A DNA stretch of 64,000 nt, taken from Hexactinellida sp. DTS-2022. Taxonomy: Eukaryota; Porifera; Hexactinellida. The stretch covers positions 3,162,001-3,226,000 of the forward strand of contig JAPNXP010000002.1 of the NCBI GenBank assembly GCA_028753945.1, in the 5' to 3' direction. Both the position numbers and the translations under genes were made by a program. Positions 35,081 to 46,331 of the stretch are shown one piece after another. The notes under the pieces were generated by a model. That model saw only the letters and a program-made list of their open reading frames with translations. It did not search any database and was not told the DNA's origin. Every line of letters starts with the position of its first letter. Position 1 is the first letter of the stretch.

Positions 35081-35560
35081 CTATGCTGTATTTTTAGGCC
35101 GTAGGTTGCTAGCGATGTCTTCGCTTCCTCTGGGGATAATATGGTCTGGATGCTCCATGGTAGTGACAGGTGCAATCGGAGAAGGATTAACAACGTGTGA
35201 CATCACTGGAGGAGACATAGCAGAGGTCAAACTCGAATTCCTATCTGGAAAATCGGCTTGCTGATTCAACTCCAAACGTGCGATCTTTGCTTCAAGTACT
35301 TGAACTGTATCCTGATGTTGTGCGCACATTTCCACCTGGTTGGATTTGACGATAGAGACCTCACTTTTAACATCATCCAACTGAGAACCCAATTGAGCCA
35401 ATTTATCCACCACTTGGGAAGCAAATTGCTGGCTGGCGAGGCTTATTGCTGATAACTGTTCTGTATTGAGATTGGAGCTACTTAGTTGAGGGGTTCCAGC
35501 AAGGCTAGTAGGCTCGGGAGAGGCGATGTTGGGGTTGTGGTGGGCCGTGGTCGGGTGGGA
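35081..35560 (-). pseudogene. Gag-like coiled-coil ORF, minus-strand copy
   Basis: This is an inverted second copy of the sequence at 33770-34437, over 90% alike by eye. Its frame is open further upstream than the plus copy: PNIASPEPTSLAGTPQLSSS runs straight into VDKLAQLGSQLDDVKSEV. It ends in a different tail (DIASNLRPKNTA) instead of YNLRNR, caused by rearrangement near 35090-35150. The purine-rich tract at 35571-35617 mirrors the CT tract of the plus copy, so the inverted duplication extends past the ORF. Confidence 0.6.
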
Positions 35561-35824
35561 TAGAGGAGAGCAGAGAAGAGAGGAGAGCAGAGAAGACAGA
35601 GAGAAGACAGAGAGATTGAGAATGTAAATAGTGTATTTGGTGTAAATATTGATTTTAATTAAAATAATATAAGTATATTAAAGGTTGACAGCAGTAGATA
35701 AGTTAGAGGGAAACCGTGGAGGAGATTAGATGAAAGTGATACCAAATTTAGAATTCTGATGCTCAAAGTTCACATCAGCATTAACATTGTCAATATAGAT
35801 GGGATATTCTTAATTAGAATAGGA
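35561..35824. repeat. GA-rich tract and AT-rich spacer
   Basis: 35571-35617 is almost pure purine (AGAGGAGAGCAGAGAAGA units). The remainder is AT-rich with no feature. Confidence 0.7.
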
Positions 35825-36640
35825 TTATTCTCACCAGTAAATAACGAATAATAATATTAGGTTTGCAAACCGCAAAAACAATATAAAAATATTTGGTTTA
35901 GCAATCGCATAAACAGAATAATATTTTTAGGTTTGTCACCCGTATATAAAGAATAATAATATCAGGTTTGCAAACCGCATAAAGAATATAAAATAATTGG
36001 GTTAAGCAATCGCATAAACATAATAATATTATTATTACGTTTGCAACCAGTATATAAAGAATAATATTATTAGGTTTGCAAACTGCATAAACATTATACA
36101 ATTATTTGGTTTAGCAAACGCATAAACAGAATGATATTTTCATGATTGTTACCAGTAAATAAAGAATAATAATATCAGGTTTGCAAACCGCATAAACATT
36201 ATACAATTATTTGGTTTAGCAAACGCATAAACAGAATGATATTTTCATGATTGTTACCAGTAAATAAAGAATAATAATATCAGGTTTGCAAACCGCATAA
36301 ACTTTATACAATTATTTGTTTTTAGCAATCGCATAAACAAAATAATAGTTTTTATGTTTGTCACCAGTTTATAAAGAATAATATTATAGGTTTGCAGAAC
36401 GCATAAATATTATAAAAATATTGGGTTTTGAATCGCATGGAAGGAATAATAATATTCGGTTTGTCAACGGTATGTAAAGAATAAACTATTAGGTTTGCAA
36501 ACCGTATAATCAAAATATAATTATTTGGTTTAGCAATCGCATAAACAGAATAATATTTTTAGGATGTCACTAGTATAAAGAATAATATTTTTGTTTGCAA
36601 CCCGTGTAAGCAATATAAAATTATTTGGTTAACGCTGGAA
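35825..36640 (+). repeat. Degenerate satellite array, block 2
   Basis: Same units and orientation as block 1 (GGTTTGCAAACCGCATAAAC etc.). Some neighbouring units are nearly identical (36095-36185 and 36205-36290), showing local recent duplication. Confidence 0.88.
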
Positions 36641-36831
36641 ACCGCCTTAACTAAGCTTGTAACTACTATATCATTCAAAGTATGTTGGCTGGTATTTAAC
36701 AGCTTATTGAATAACATGCTTCACGTTTCTATTTCGAGATTTAGACCTCCATGGAGTTTCTTATAGGCATATCGTATTAATTGCAAACAATTTAATCTGA
36801 TTCTTCATGGAATTCTTGTTTCGATCTGGCT

Positions 36832-37450
36832 TTGATATTCAATTCGGAGTTGGAAAAGATTCCAATTGGCAAGCAGTTATTGGGGAGAGGTGAGGTTGAG
36901 GAGGTGATCGGGTGTTTTGAGGCAAATAAGAATGTTACCAGCGACCGCAATTGGATGAGGAAGAGACTACGTTATTGGATAATGCAGATAGATGATATAA
37001 AGGTACTATACTACAGGGAACAAGATGTCCGAGGTATTCCACGACCCCGTTTACGCGTAGTACCCAACGAAGATCTATGTGACACACTGGTGCTCGCACA
37101 TACGGAGCTGTCTCATGGTGGACGCGATAGGATGCAAGCCTACTTCCTAGAGCATATGTACCACATCCCTCGTGAGGTTACAGTCCTCTTTCTACGCCTG
37201 TGCCCTATCTGTCAGGCAAGCAAAGGGAGAAAGTCCACACAGAAAATAATTCACAAGCCGCTCATACCTGCAGGGGTTGGCGTACGTGAACAGGCTGATC
37301 TGGTCGACTTGCAGTTAAGTCCTGATAACGGGTCTAAGTTCATCCTCAATTACCTAGACTGCTTCAGCAAGTTCGTCTTCCTGAGACCACTCAAATCCAA
37401 GACAGCAGCGGAGGTGTCACAGTGCTTGGTGCGTATCTTCTGTGAGCATA
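36832..37450 (+). pseudogene. KRBA2-like integrase: H2C2 zinc finger and start of core
   Basis: An open frame of about 205 residues has an H-x3-H-x(~30)-C-x2-C zinc-binding domain: HTELSHGGRDR, then LRLCPICQASKGRK. The start of the DDE core follows: QADLVDLQLSPDNGSKFILN and DCFSKFVFLRPLKSKTAAEV. The DLVDL Asp is the expected first catalytic residue. The DNG box carrying the second Asp is missing because the frame leaves homology at CEHRMKRKNKH (about 37447), where a small hairpin begins. The relic at 9230-9455 preserves the missing stretch. No reverse transcriptase is visible nearby. The protein type is shared by Gypsy-like and GINGER elements. Confidence 0.88.
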
Positions 37451-37464
37451 GGATGAAAAGAAAG

Positions 37465-37548
37465 AATAAACACTAATAGCTACAGGTAATATACGTGCCG
37501 TTTGAAATACTGAGCCTACGTATATTACTGTCGTTATTAATGTTTATT
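37465..37548. repeat. 84-nt hairpin at the integrase breakpoint
   Basis: The left arm AATAAACACTAATAGCTACA continues to TACG at 37495. It pairs with CGTATATTACTGTCG...GTTTATT (37519-37548), with about three mismatches in 30. It could be a tiny MITE or an RNA hairpin. Confidence 0.75.
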
Positions 37549-38210
37549 GTTGCACGTAGTGCTACTGTGACATTTAGAGTTACACTTGACTTGCTTCTTG
37601 TAGCACATGCAGCGTTTGGAGAGGCACGTCTTCTTGCAGTGGCAAGATATGATACTAGGGCCGCCTGCCTCCAACCTGGCAGCCGTTCTGACGGATAGCT
37701 CCTGGTCTGGGACATCAGTAGGCAGGAGGAGTTAAGTCCTTTAGCATTCTCAGATGGTGATTAGCCTCTGTGTTGTAAGATAACTGTAAATAGTTGGTCT
37801 TTATATAGTATGCTTTGGGCTCGGGTAGTTTTTCTGTACGAATGATTTCTAGAGAGTATTCTTCTTGACTTTACACAGAGCTTTCTTGAGTCGTTAGGAA
37901 AGATGTACCAAGCATTCTTCTTTGTGGATAGGAAGTGCGTCGTAAGGATTCATTTGGGAAACTTTCTTGTAGATTTAGAGTCGCCATCTCTAATAAAGTT
38001 GGTATAACGCATTTTCGCATTTCACTCGATCTAATCCAGATTATCTTCACCGCTTCTGGTTCAATAGATTGACTAATGGTTCTTCATACAATGTGGTTTA
38101 TGGGTTTATACCACTTCTTTTATTCGTCGGGATATTCATTTTGGCGGTCGTCAGACCATCGATTGAATTTCTCATAGGTGCGATTAAGTAGCACATAGAC
38201 CAAAACCTTG
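37549..38210. other. Unassigned, slightly GC-richer
   Basis: Open frames on both strands at 37473-37715 lack known motifs. The remainder shows nothing clear. It may be untranslated or regulatory sequence of the retroelement upstream. Confidence 0.35.
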
Positions 38211-39330
38211 TCAGTGTTTGCAGAAATAGCGGTCCAAACCCAACATTTGAGTAAAAGCCTCTGGTCTTCCATTAATAATCGAAACTGGTGTGTTCATACA
38301 GTTTCGGATAGGAATCGGAATAGAATCTACTCTCAAGTGAAGTTCATCTTCGGCCCCTTGCATAGATGATTTGGTGGCTATGGTTCCTATTGCTTCGATC
38401 GTATTTAGGTATGTTGTTGGCATCTGGGCCGGCATGCAAATTCTTCTATGATTCCATAATAGCTGCCTGTCCTGACGGAATATTCTATAAAAACATATAG
38501 ATATAAAAACCAATATAATCGGAAGCTCCCAAACGTGGGGCTGCCAAGGCCTTTTCTACTATGACGCCTTGTCAACAATGCAGGCCCAAACTTGTGAGGC
38601 CCAAAACTTTCGGAGGCCCAAGCAATACCTTAGTTAGCATATTAGGTAATCCGGACCTGGTTGGCATATGCTCAAGAGTAGGTGGTATATCGAATATCGT
38701 AGCGAATTTGTTGATATCCTATCAGGAGAATCCAGAACAATACACAAATAATACAGAGCACATTGTCACTCCATTGAGTCCTTGTTTGGATAGTGGTATA
38801 TTGACAAATTGCTGTGTTTCTGGCATGCCATTGGTATTGGCGAGGTAAATTCGGCAAATAGGCGTTTACCTTGAGAACTTGAGATATAATTCTGTTTGCC
38901 AACCATGCATAAATTTTGACTCGAAAAGTGAGATAACCTGAAGAACAGTGCGTGCATCGAATCTTTGGCATGACATCTAAATGTATGCCTATATGAAGGA
39001 CCCACATCCTGTTGTTGTGGATGCCTTGATTATCTTTTTCGGTGTTAGCCTCAAATTGCACCCTAACTTTCCTTTGAGCGAATGGTGGAGAGATACTCGA
39101 GGTATATCCACAACGAGGAAGATTTCATGTAATGCGTTTGGAGTCGTGTAGGTATTGTGAAGCATTCGTGCAAGATTCTAGTTACAATGCTTCGTCTATT
39201 GGAGTATAGTCCAGCGTCATAGCCGAAAAATTTCACAAGATTGTTCATTTTTTTGAAAAAAAGCACCAAAATTTGTACACATGTACTTTGATATAGTGCG
39301 AACATTTTTGGATTTTGAGGCAATTGAAAG
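38211..39330 (-). pseudogene. Unrecognised decayed coding-like region
   Basis: Four minus-strand frames of 79-129 residues tile this stretch with less low-complexity composition than the flanks. Examples are RQDRQLLWNHRRICMPAQM (38211-38513) and GYDAGLYSNRRSIVTRILHE (39063-39323). I recognise no family. The frames may be pieces of one decayed protein, or chance. Confidence 0.3.
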
Positions 39331-39464
39331 AGTGCCTATATCGGCCATGACAGCTCCCCAAAGTTACCACGTCCGATAGTGTTCGCCGGACTTGTCCCCC
39401 GATCTAAACTTGTTCAAATTATGTTATATCGTTTTTTAATTGTTGAATTCGGGTTCAGAGTAAA

Positions 39465-39665
39465 ATTTCCGATAATTTGATATATCACATGGCCATATTT
39501 GGAACAATTTTTCCATAGCAACGCTCGAATATGTCAGGAATGTGTCAAAAATTCCATTCTCCAATTGTGTCCTTACCCAAGCAAGTGACCCCTCTTTCGA
39601 CTCCATACAGCTACCGGATTATAATTATACACATACCGACACTGTAAAATGTGATTTGAGAAGAT
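39465..39665. mobile_element. Element K, copy 2 (half arm)
   Basis: The stretch from TTTGATATATCACATGGCCA through AAGTGACCCCTCTTTCGACT to CCGACACTGTAAAATGTGAT matches one arm of element K at 30350-30510. The other arm is missing. Confidence 0.8.
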
Positions 39666-40620
39666 TATTATGTTTTATTGACTATTAATCGTATTTTCAT
39701 AAATTTATTCATATTTGAAGCTAGCAGTCGTTAGATCGATGTCGAAAAGTTACAAACTCTTTAGCCCTTGCGGACTACCTAGTTTCCCACAGTCAGATAA
39801 TACAAACTGGTAAATTTGTGTCGTATGTCAGAAGCAGAAATCAGAGTCCCTTACTTCTCCTACTCTCTCAAGACGGCACGACATTGGAAGAGGGTACAAA
39901 TCTCTTACTGAAAATTTCGTCAAGTTTAATGAATTGGGTAAACTACCAAAAAGTTTGCAGTTAACAAACTTCACAAAATTAAGAGAATTTGTATTTACTA
40001 TGCTGGATTGTGCTAGCAAATGAAACATTCTATAATATTAAAAAAAAAACTCTACAATACTATAAGGAATATAAAGGAATAATTTATAATTGATTTCCAA
40101 TTGCAAAGTACCCTAATCGTATTAGTGGCAATAGATACAAATGTTTAGATTATAAGAATATAAGACTATAAAATAAAGAATATGTGTTCCAAATTTGGTC
40201 CAGGTTGGTATCATTTCAATGGCGTACCACCAGGTAATACTCGGCACAATAATAATACAAACTAACTACTAACTAACCACACTCATTTGAATACCCGACA
40301 ACTTTTCTACTAAAGATAGTATTCACTGTAAAAAGATATTTCCACTCCGTAGATATTAATTACTCTACAAAAAGTGCTATTTGTTGCTAGATTTTTTAGC
40401 AAATTCACAAAAAAGCGAATTAAACATCAATAAACAACACCAAATACTCAATCCAATGTGAATATGCTTTGGTGCAAGAAACAAGTTCACTTCCAGACTG
40501 AAGTAAGCAAATAAATGTAATGTTGTTTTTAATTGTTTAATCGTCCAATCAAATAATACCCCCCCTTATATTTGGCGCCTTGAGCTATTATTTCATTGGC
40601 TCCCGAAGTAGTCTTGAAAC
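39666..40620. other. AT-rich, possible upstream region of the candidate gene
   Basis: No recognised element. A short feature worth noting is CCCCCCCTTATATTTGGCGC at 40559-40578, a TATA-like, CArG-like segment about 90 bp before the candidate start codon. Confidence 0.4.
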
Positions 40621-40662
40621 AAATTGTTCTATAAACACACGGAAACAAGACTTAAATCAATC

Positions 40663-41091
40663 ATGCAAAATACAATCACCAAAATGCCAATGCTAGCAAT
40701 TGAATCTGACAATGATGAATCCGTTGAACTACTCAGTGAAAATCATTCGGATATTACAGAATCTGATATTACTGAAACTGAATCCGTTTATCTCCAACTA
40801 CTCAGTGAAAATCATTCGGATATTAGTGAATCTGAATCTGTTGGTCGTAAATTACCCAGCGAAAATTCATCCGAGCGCACGCAAACAAACAAGCGTAAGA
40901 GGGGGAATGCAGCAATTGCTCTGCAGTTTAAAAAAATCAAATTACTGCAAAATATAATTGATGTAAGTTCCCTTAAAATCACTGCTATTTTTAACAAATA
41001 CAAGTAGTGTACTTTATATTATTCACCTTAGAATCCAGAAGCGATGTTTCTTCTGAAAAACAACAAAATCAAGCTAAATATTAACCTATAA
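40663..41091 (+). CDS. Candidate two-exon gene: acidic repeat protein with nuclear signal
   Basis: I propose exon 1 at 40663-40962 and exon 2 at 41032-41091, with a 69-bp intron (donor GTAAGT at 40963, acceptor CACCTTAG ending 41031). Exon 1 ends in phase 0 after GAT. Exon 2 continues in frame and ends in TAA at 41089-41091, giving about 119 residues. The protein is acidic and Ser-rich, with three related units (LLSENHSDITES, LLSENHSDISES, KLPSENSSERT), then a basic TNKRKRG likely nuclear-localisation motif. It ends QNIID plus NPEAMFLLKNNKIK. Unspliced, the frame runs on to a stop at 41005. Start choice: the first ATG in frame is at 40663. I do not recognise the family. It may be a real host gene or a first exon of a TE protein. 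No frameshift is present. Confidence 0.45.
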
Positions 41092-41189
41092 TTTGGTGAG
41101 TGTTCTTTTTCATTTATTCTTTTAAATCGATGTTTACATCTGTCTCTTTTAGATTCTCACACATCTATCCACTAATCTACTATCTACAT

Positions 41190-41221
41190 ATCATATATGT
41201 ATCTATATCTATCTATATCTA
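41190..41221 (+). repeat. Short ATCTAT microsatellite
   Basis: Imperfect ATCTATATCT repeats lie directly beside the left end of element M. The right flank at 43930-43975 is also ATCTATAT-rich, as expected if M inserted into the microsatellite. Confidence 0.7.
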
Positions 41222-41689
41222 TGTTGCAGCCCAAATGCGAATTTGGCCCGTTCGCGAATGGGCTGGCCCTTTTGCAATTTGGCCAACAAATTGGTCTATT
41301 CGCGAATGGGTCAAGCTAGCTTGGCCCATCTGCGAAATATTCTAAAATATTTTCATTTGGTTTATTAATAATATCCTAACTCTGATCCAAATAGCAACAC
41401 TTAACTATTACGTATTATGCTGATAATATTATTACCGAATCCCGATACACCCCGGATCGCGGAGTACTCATGAAGTTAGTCAATTTACAGACGGTGGTAC
41501 CGGTATTCCTTATTATTCGTCCCATTTAATAATTATTGTTACTAGTATATCGAAAAAGTTTATTATGCTTGTATTTCGATGACTACTAAGGTACACAAAA
41601 CTAAATTAGTAATACGTCAATAATAAGATGAATACACGGAAACTTATACTAGATAGTATCTACTGCATTTAACTCTACGAGCCCTTCGG

Positions 41690-41815
41690 TCTCGGTCGCT
41701 TCGCGACGGATCACTCTCTCACAAAAGTCGCTCGCGACTTTTGTTTGTTCGTGTTAGGCACTACGCGATGCAATTAACGCCGCTTCGCGGCCTTTCCCTT
41801 CCCAAAAAGCTATAA
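41690..41815 (+). repeat. GC-rich repeat N, copy 1
   Basis: A GC-rich island in AT-rich DNA contains GAGCCCTTCGGTCTCGGTCG, then several small palindromes (TCGCTTCGCGA, GTCGCTCGCGAC, GCCGCTTCGCGGC). Its reverse counterpart is at 58075-58155. Confidence 0.8.
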
Positions 41816-42123
41816 TATTACTAATGAGTTCACCTGTGGCTAGTGAATTATACACTATTATTTAATAATGCGTGCCTAAAATTCATTTTGGGTTGTGATT
41901 CCTGTAATTTTTTTTGGGAATTATGTTGAGTAAGTTATTCTCATTGCTCAATAGTTATAGTTAATTAATAGCTCAATAATTCTTAAGGATAGCTCGTTCA
42001 GCTATATTAAAGGTTCAGCTTGTTAGCTCAAATAAATTTAGACATGTGGTTGGTATATTATACGCAATTATAATTTCAGTAAAATTGTATTGCAAAGTAA
42101 TTACTACTAACTTTGGGTGTAAT

Positions 42124-42204
42124 CTCTCCATAATAATGGTTTAAAGATGAGAATAATACATCTTCGCGGTCTTATTCTCACCATTAAACCATTATTATGG
42201 AGAG
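42124..42204. repeat. 81-nt perfect hairpin inside element M
   Basis: CTCTCCATAATAATGGTTTA (42124-42143) pairs perfectly with its complement at 42185-42204. An inner stem GAGAATAA / TTATTCTC adds to it. The shape and length resemble a microRNA precursor or a tiny foldback MITE. Confidence 0.85.
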
Positions 42205-42451
42205 GTAAATCCAGGGTTGCAAAATATTTGTTTTATAAATAGTATTAAAGTTCTACATCTCAATAAACAATTCTTTTTGCAGGAGCTGGGTTAGCAATAA
42301 TTAACATAATAAATTTCATCGTTAGGCAGAACCAAAATCATAGATTACTTAACTTAATTTCATCTCTAGTAGAAATCCTGTTTAGAAAAGGAGGCAGAAC
42401 GGATTTTTTTGGTATTAGCCATCTAAGTCAAATAAATTCAACCCAATATAT

Positions 42452-43437
42452 TGTTTTGCAGAAATTGTTCCCCCCCTCCCCCCCCCCCTATAAAATTCTT
42501 CCGGCGGGATCAATTTCTGCAAATTCAACTTGCAATGCAGCTATTGATCCCTTCTTGCAGAATTCGTTCCAACTTTACATGCATAGTTTAGACCGTCATC
42601 GAAAGTGACTGTATATTTTCAGAACTGAGCATGTCTATTATTAGTTTTCCTTTAACATATTACAGACAAGCTACTGTTAAATCACCAATTAAATCATTGA
42701 CGCAATATAATATTGTACTGATGGTAACTGTGAGTGGGAGTCTCTTGTAGATTGATACCCTGTATTTGCTCGAATAGTAACCGCCTTGACTGAACATAAG
42801 TATAAGAACTTTAGAGTTTTCATATACCCTAGGAGGGCAGATATATCCACACGGCCACATATATCTATATTATTAAAACTCGATTGTTGTGTTTGTGTGT
42901 GTGTTTGTTTGTCCGGATTATATTAAAGTGATGGATTTATATTTGAAATACAAACTAACTTCCAAAAGTTATAATAGGTAAACACTAGCATTGGCGTCGT
43001 AAATACGAGGGTTGGCCCTTTGAGCCGCCCGATCAATCTAATCTAGGGCCGTGCCAACCGCTTGAGGACCATAGTTCGATCCAAAACTATATAGGTTGCT
43101 ATATCCCGGAATTTACCCGGGCTTCGGCTAGCTCCTCTGGACCCGGACATGCCTGAGTGCTCGGGTGGTTTAAGGCGTCTATGACCACTAGCTTGTATGT
43201 ATTGCTTAACGTGTTGGAATACTCACTAGATAAATTAGTTAAAGGAAAATTTTGAAGTATAGTAATAGTCATGCTCAGTTCTGAAAATATATAAAGTCAC
43301 TTTCAATGGCTGTCTAAGCTATGCATGTAAAGGTGGAACAAATTCTGCAAGAGGGGATCAATTTCTGCATTGAAAGTTGAATTTGCAGAAATTGATCCCG
43401 CCGAAAGAATTTTATGGGAGATCAATTTCAGCAAAAC
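42452..43437. mobile_element. Element L, about 200-bp terminal repeats, nested in M
   Basis: Arms at about 42452-42655 and 43240-43437 are inverted repeats. Both contain GGGATCAATTTCTGCA-type boxes, CATGCATAG and CAGAACTGAGCATG. The interior is the SINE-like sequence. A G/C-homopolymer run lies at 42469-42489. Confidence 0.8.
42865..43215. mobile_element. Possible tRNA-derived SINE
   Basis: GC-richer sequence includes GTGGTTTAAGGCGTCTATGA (like a Leu/Ser tRNA A box) near 43160 and ATAGTTCGATCC (B-box-like) near 43072. A GTGTTTGTGTG run lies at the left. The order of the two boxes is reversed relative to one tRNA, so two tRNA-like units or a different repeat are possible. Confidence 0.35.
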
Positions 43438-43562
43438 AATATCACTAAACCAAGGTTGAAATCGCTCGAACCGACGAATATCAGTATTCATGAATAGTTG
43501 CCCTACCGAATACGAATACTGATATTCGGCTGAGTAACCGAATAAGAATACTGATATCAGGG

Positions 43563-43735
43563 GAACCAAATATCAACTATTCGGCAAATAATATTCGGTT
43601 CAACCAAATATCAACTATTCGGCAAATAATATTCGGTTCAACCAAATATCAACTATTCGGCAAATAATATTCGGTTCAACCAAATATCAACTATTCGGCA
43701 AATAATATTCGGTTCAACCAAATATATCAGTATTC
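43563..43735 (+). repeat. 38-bp tandem repeat
   Basis: About 4.5 near-identical copies of a unit containing AACCAAATATCAACTATTCG and AATAATATTCGGTTC. It is preceded by related CCGAATA-rich sequence from 43470. Confidence 0.95.
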
Positions 43736-43980
43736 GGTTGCAACCTTGTATTAAAATCATTACCAATACAGTTAGGATATTATTAATAAACCAAATGAAA
43801 ATATTTTAGAATATTTCGCAGATGGGCCAAGCTAGCTTGACCCATTCGCGAATAGACCAATTTGTTGGCCAAATTGCAAAAGGGCCAGCCCATTCGCGAA
43901 CGGGCCAAATTCGCATTTGGGCTGCAACATCTATATCTATATATATCTATATATAAATATATATAAATATATATCAGAAA

Positions 43981-44555
43981 CAGGGGAGTAGATCCGTAAT
44001 TTTTCTGGGGGGGATGGAAAATTAAAAACTAGCACTTTGCGACATATGACACAGATGAATATGCCCAAATCGGATTTATCATACTTCATAACAAACGAAT
44101 AGATAGACAATAATAGAAACAGTTAAAACTATACTGAGACACACATTGAAATGTTTTCTCAAAGAAAATCATTACTTAGTAAATATAAAACAACTATCAA
44201 AGTGATAATTATTCGAAGAGCCTTTACGAGTGAGAATTAATTATAAGCATGAGAAAGATTATTTACAAGTATACATTAATCGGGATTCTTGTATTTATTT
44301 CAATGAGTAGAATTAGGAAATGACATCTCAGAATCATTTCTTTGATGACATACTCGAGACCAGTGTAATTTCAATATAACAAGACTTTACAAGAGCATAA
44401 TCTGCTGAAACTCAAAACTATTGTGAGCCAAAATCATATATGTAAATATATCCAACCCTAAATGTAGGGGGGGGATGATTACATAGAGCATCCCCCCCAA
44501 GCTAATGAGTGGGGGGGATATATCCCCCCCATCCCCCCCGGGATCTACGCCCCTG
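43981..44555. mobile_element. hAT-type MITE with perfect 8-bp target duplication
   Basis: Tips CAGGGGAGTAGATCC and GGATCTACGCCCCTG are flanked by ATCAGAAA at 43973-43980 and again at 44556-44563. The 8-bp duplication and CAGGGG tips are diagnostic of hAT. Runs of G and C occur near both ends. Confidence 0.95.
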
Positions 44556-44597
44556 ATCAGAAACATATGTATTGAATCAATTGATCTATCCCAATTC

Positions 44598-44690
44598 CAA
44601 GTGGGGGCGCCAAAAGGGGCGCATGGGAACAAAGTGGGGGCGCACTGGCCCCCCAGCCACCCCCCTGGCTACGTCCTTGGGTGCAGGCAT
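44598..44690. mobile_element. Fragment of another hAT-type MITE end
   Basis: A GC-rich block ends CCCCCCTGGCTACGTCCTTG, close to the common hAT right tip CTGGCTACGCCCCTG. No left end was found. Confidence 0.5.
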
Positions 44691-44778
44691 ATATTAAATG
44701 GTACAGATAATATTACGGCTCATTATATGGATTTGATAAGAATCAAGTGTCCGCAGCATTGGGGAATTGTTGTTACAG

Positions 44779-45477
44779 GTTTAACCGTAGACTGCCGGAG
44801 TTATTTTCAGGAAATAGCATACCCTGTAGTTCTTCGAATTTAATATTTAGAACCTAATAATTTGAAATCCAACAAGAGCACAATAATATATCAACATTCT
44901 AGAATTTTTGAAAAAATTACTAAGGATTTCGACAAAAAGTGATGTCACATACTTTCTCTTTAAATCGATATAACGCCGTTAACATGTAAGTGATCCTTTG
45001 TTTTTAAACTTGAATAATGACGACTATCTTATTAGTCATCAGATCTCAAAAATTGAACAAATCCGATTCACTAAACGAAAGTTACATCTTTTTTTAAAAA
45101 TCGGCAAATTTGTTTTTGATGAACCATGGATTACGAAAAATTACACATATTTGAGTTATATCTATCACAACTATGTATTAGTCAAACCAAATATATAAAA
45201 TAGATATTATTTAGTCTAATATCTTCTTTCTGGTATTTCTACGGTGAAATTATAACATTTATAATTTAGAAAATCAAGTGGCGGGCAAGTGGAGCATTTC
45301 ACTTTTATGCTACGTCATCATAACAATTTCTGAAAATTTTGATTTTTTGAATGAAATCGATAGAGAGTACAAACAATGTCTAAATCCCAATTTTCTTGAA
45401 ATTTGAATTATTTGATCGACCTGTTTTGCTCCTGGCACAACGTGTATCAGTAGGCAGTCTACAGTTAAAACCAAAAT
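44779..45477 (+). mobile_element. TTAA element family S, copy 1
   Basis: Left tip TTAACCGTAGACTGCC and right tip GGCAGTCTACAGTTAA bound a ~695-bp non-coding element. It is nearly identical in inverted orientation to copy 2 at 46553-47207. A related tip (TTAACCGTAGACTGCCGG) also occurs inside element F near 20559. Confidence 0.85.
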
Positions 45478-46331
45478 TTGTGTACATCACAGGTAATCAC
45501 TACTTTTCAAAAAGATTTCGTTTAATTGGGATCTCCGCTTAAATGGGACAAGAGGCCTGGAACAAACGTGTCCCAATTAATTTCAAGGTTTATTGTCACA
45601 TCACTGAAATGCACAGTGGCTTATGGCAGGGAATAGACCAATTATAATTATTGACGTCTGTATTATTGTGTTTTCCAGCTTGCTTATTGTTATTTGATTG
45701 CCATAGTGTTCTAAATTTCAAATTTCCAGCTTATCTAAAGCCTACAAGTATTTAAAATTGCCTTCAAACGTTGGAGTAATTTAGTTCCATTTGCGGATTA
45801 GTTGGAATTTGAAATAAGGTATTCAACTTAGAGTCAATATAATTATGTTACTATGGCAATTTTTTGTGTGTACTAAATTTAGATTAGTGATTTATGTATT
45901 CTGAAACTGTATTTTTTAATCATAGTAGTGTAGCTTAAATATTTTTCCAAGAAAATATTATTTTTAATATCACCTGTAAATTAAACAAATTGTAACAAAT
46001 CTAGATATTTGAAGTGTGCGGAAACACCATTATCCAAAGAAATGCAAATTGACTATACTTTCAGAAAAGCAATTAATGTATGTAGAGTTAGTATACAAAG
46101 TGACAACCTCCGGTTCGCTCCGGAAATAAAAATATATACTACATTCCAATGTGAGCATTAGGTTACTATGCAAGATTCCAAGTCTCATTTTGTTAACTGC
46201 AATTCAATATCCATTGTAACCACCAAGTTATTTGATACTTCTGTTTCATATGTGATATTTTTTTTTTTAAGATAGTAGTGACCATAATTCGCGTCAATTT
46301 TCTTTCATTTATTTGTGTATTTATCTCAAAT
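45478..46331. other. Spacer between the S copies
   Basis: It contains a small pogo-like remnant near 45525-45595 (GGGATCTCCGCTTAAATGGG, then GTGTCCCAATTAA). The rest is AT-rich without recognised genes. The last part ends in a pyrimidine-rich run and CAAATAG, a possible splice acceptor. Confidence 0.4.

Larger units (their letters stand above)
41222..43929. mobile_element. Element M, 2.7 kb with 160-bp terminal repeats
   Basis: Near-identical inverted repeats lie at 41222-41381 and 43770-43929 (outer tip TGTTGCAGCCCAAATGCGAA). They contain a repeated box TTCGCGAATGGG and TTTGGCC palindromic pieces. No transposase is found inside. The interior instead holds repeat N, a hairpin, element L and a SINE-like segment. 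High arm identity suggests recent insertion or gene conversion. Confidence 0.9.

Noticed and set aside
38561..38848. 95-residue plus-strand frame
   Set aside because: It overlaps similarly long minus-strand frames and has no motif, so coding strand and reality are undecided. The region is annotated as unrecognised instead.
44387..44843. Gly/Pro-rich frames on both strands
   Set aside because: They run across the G/C-run ends of a hAT MITE with perfect target duplication and do not encode a protein.
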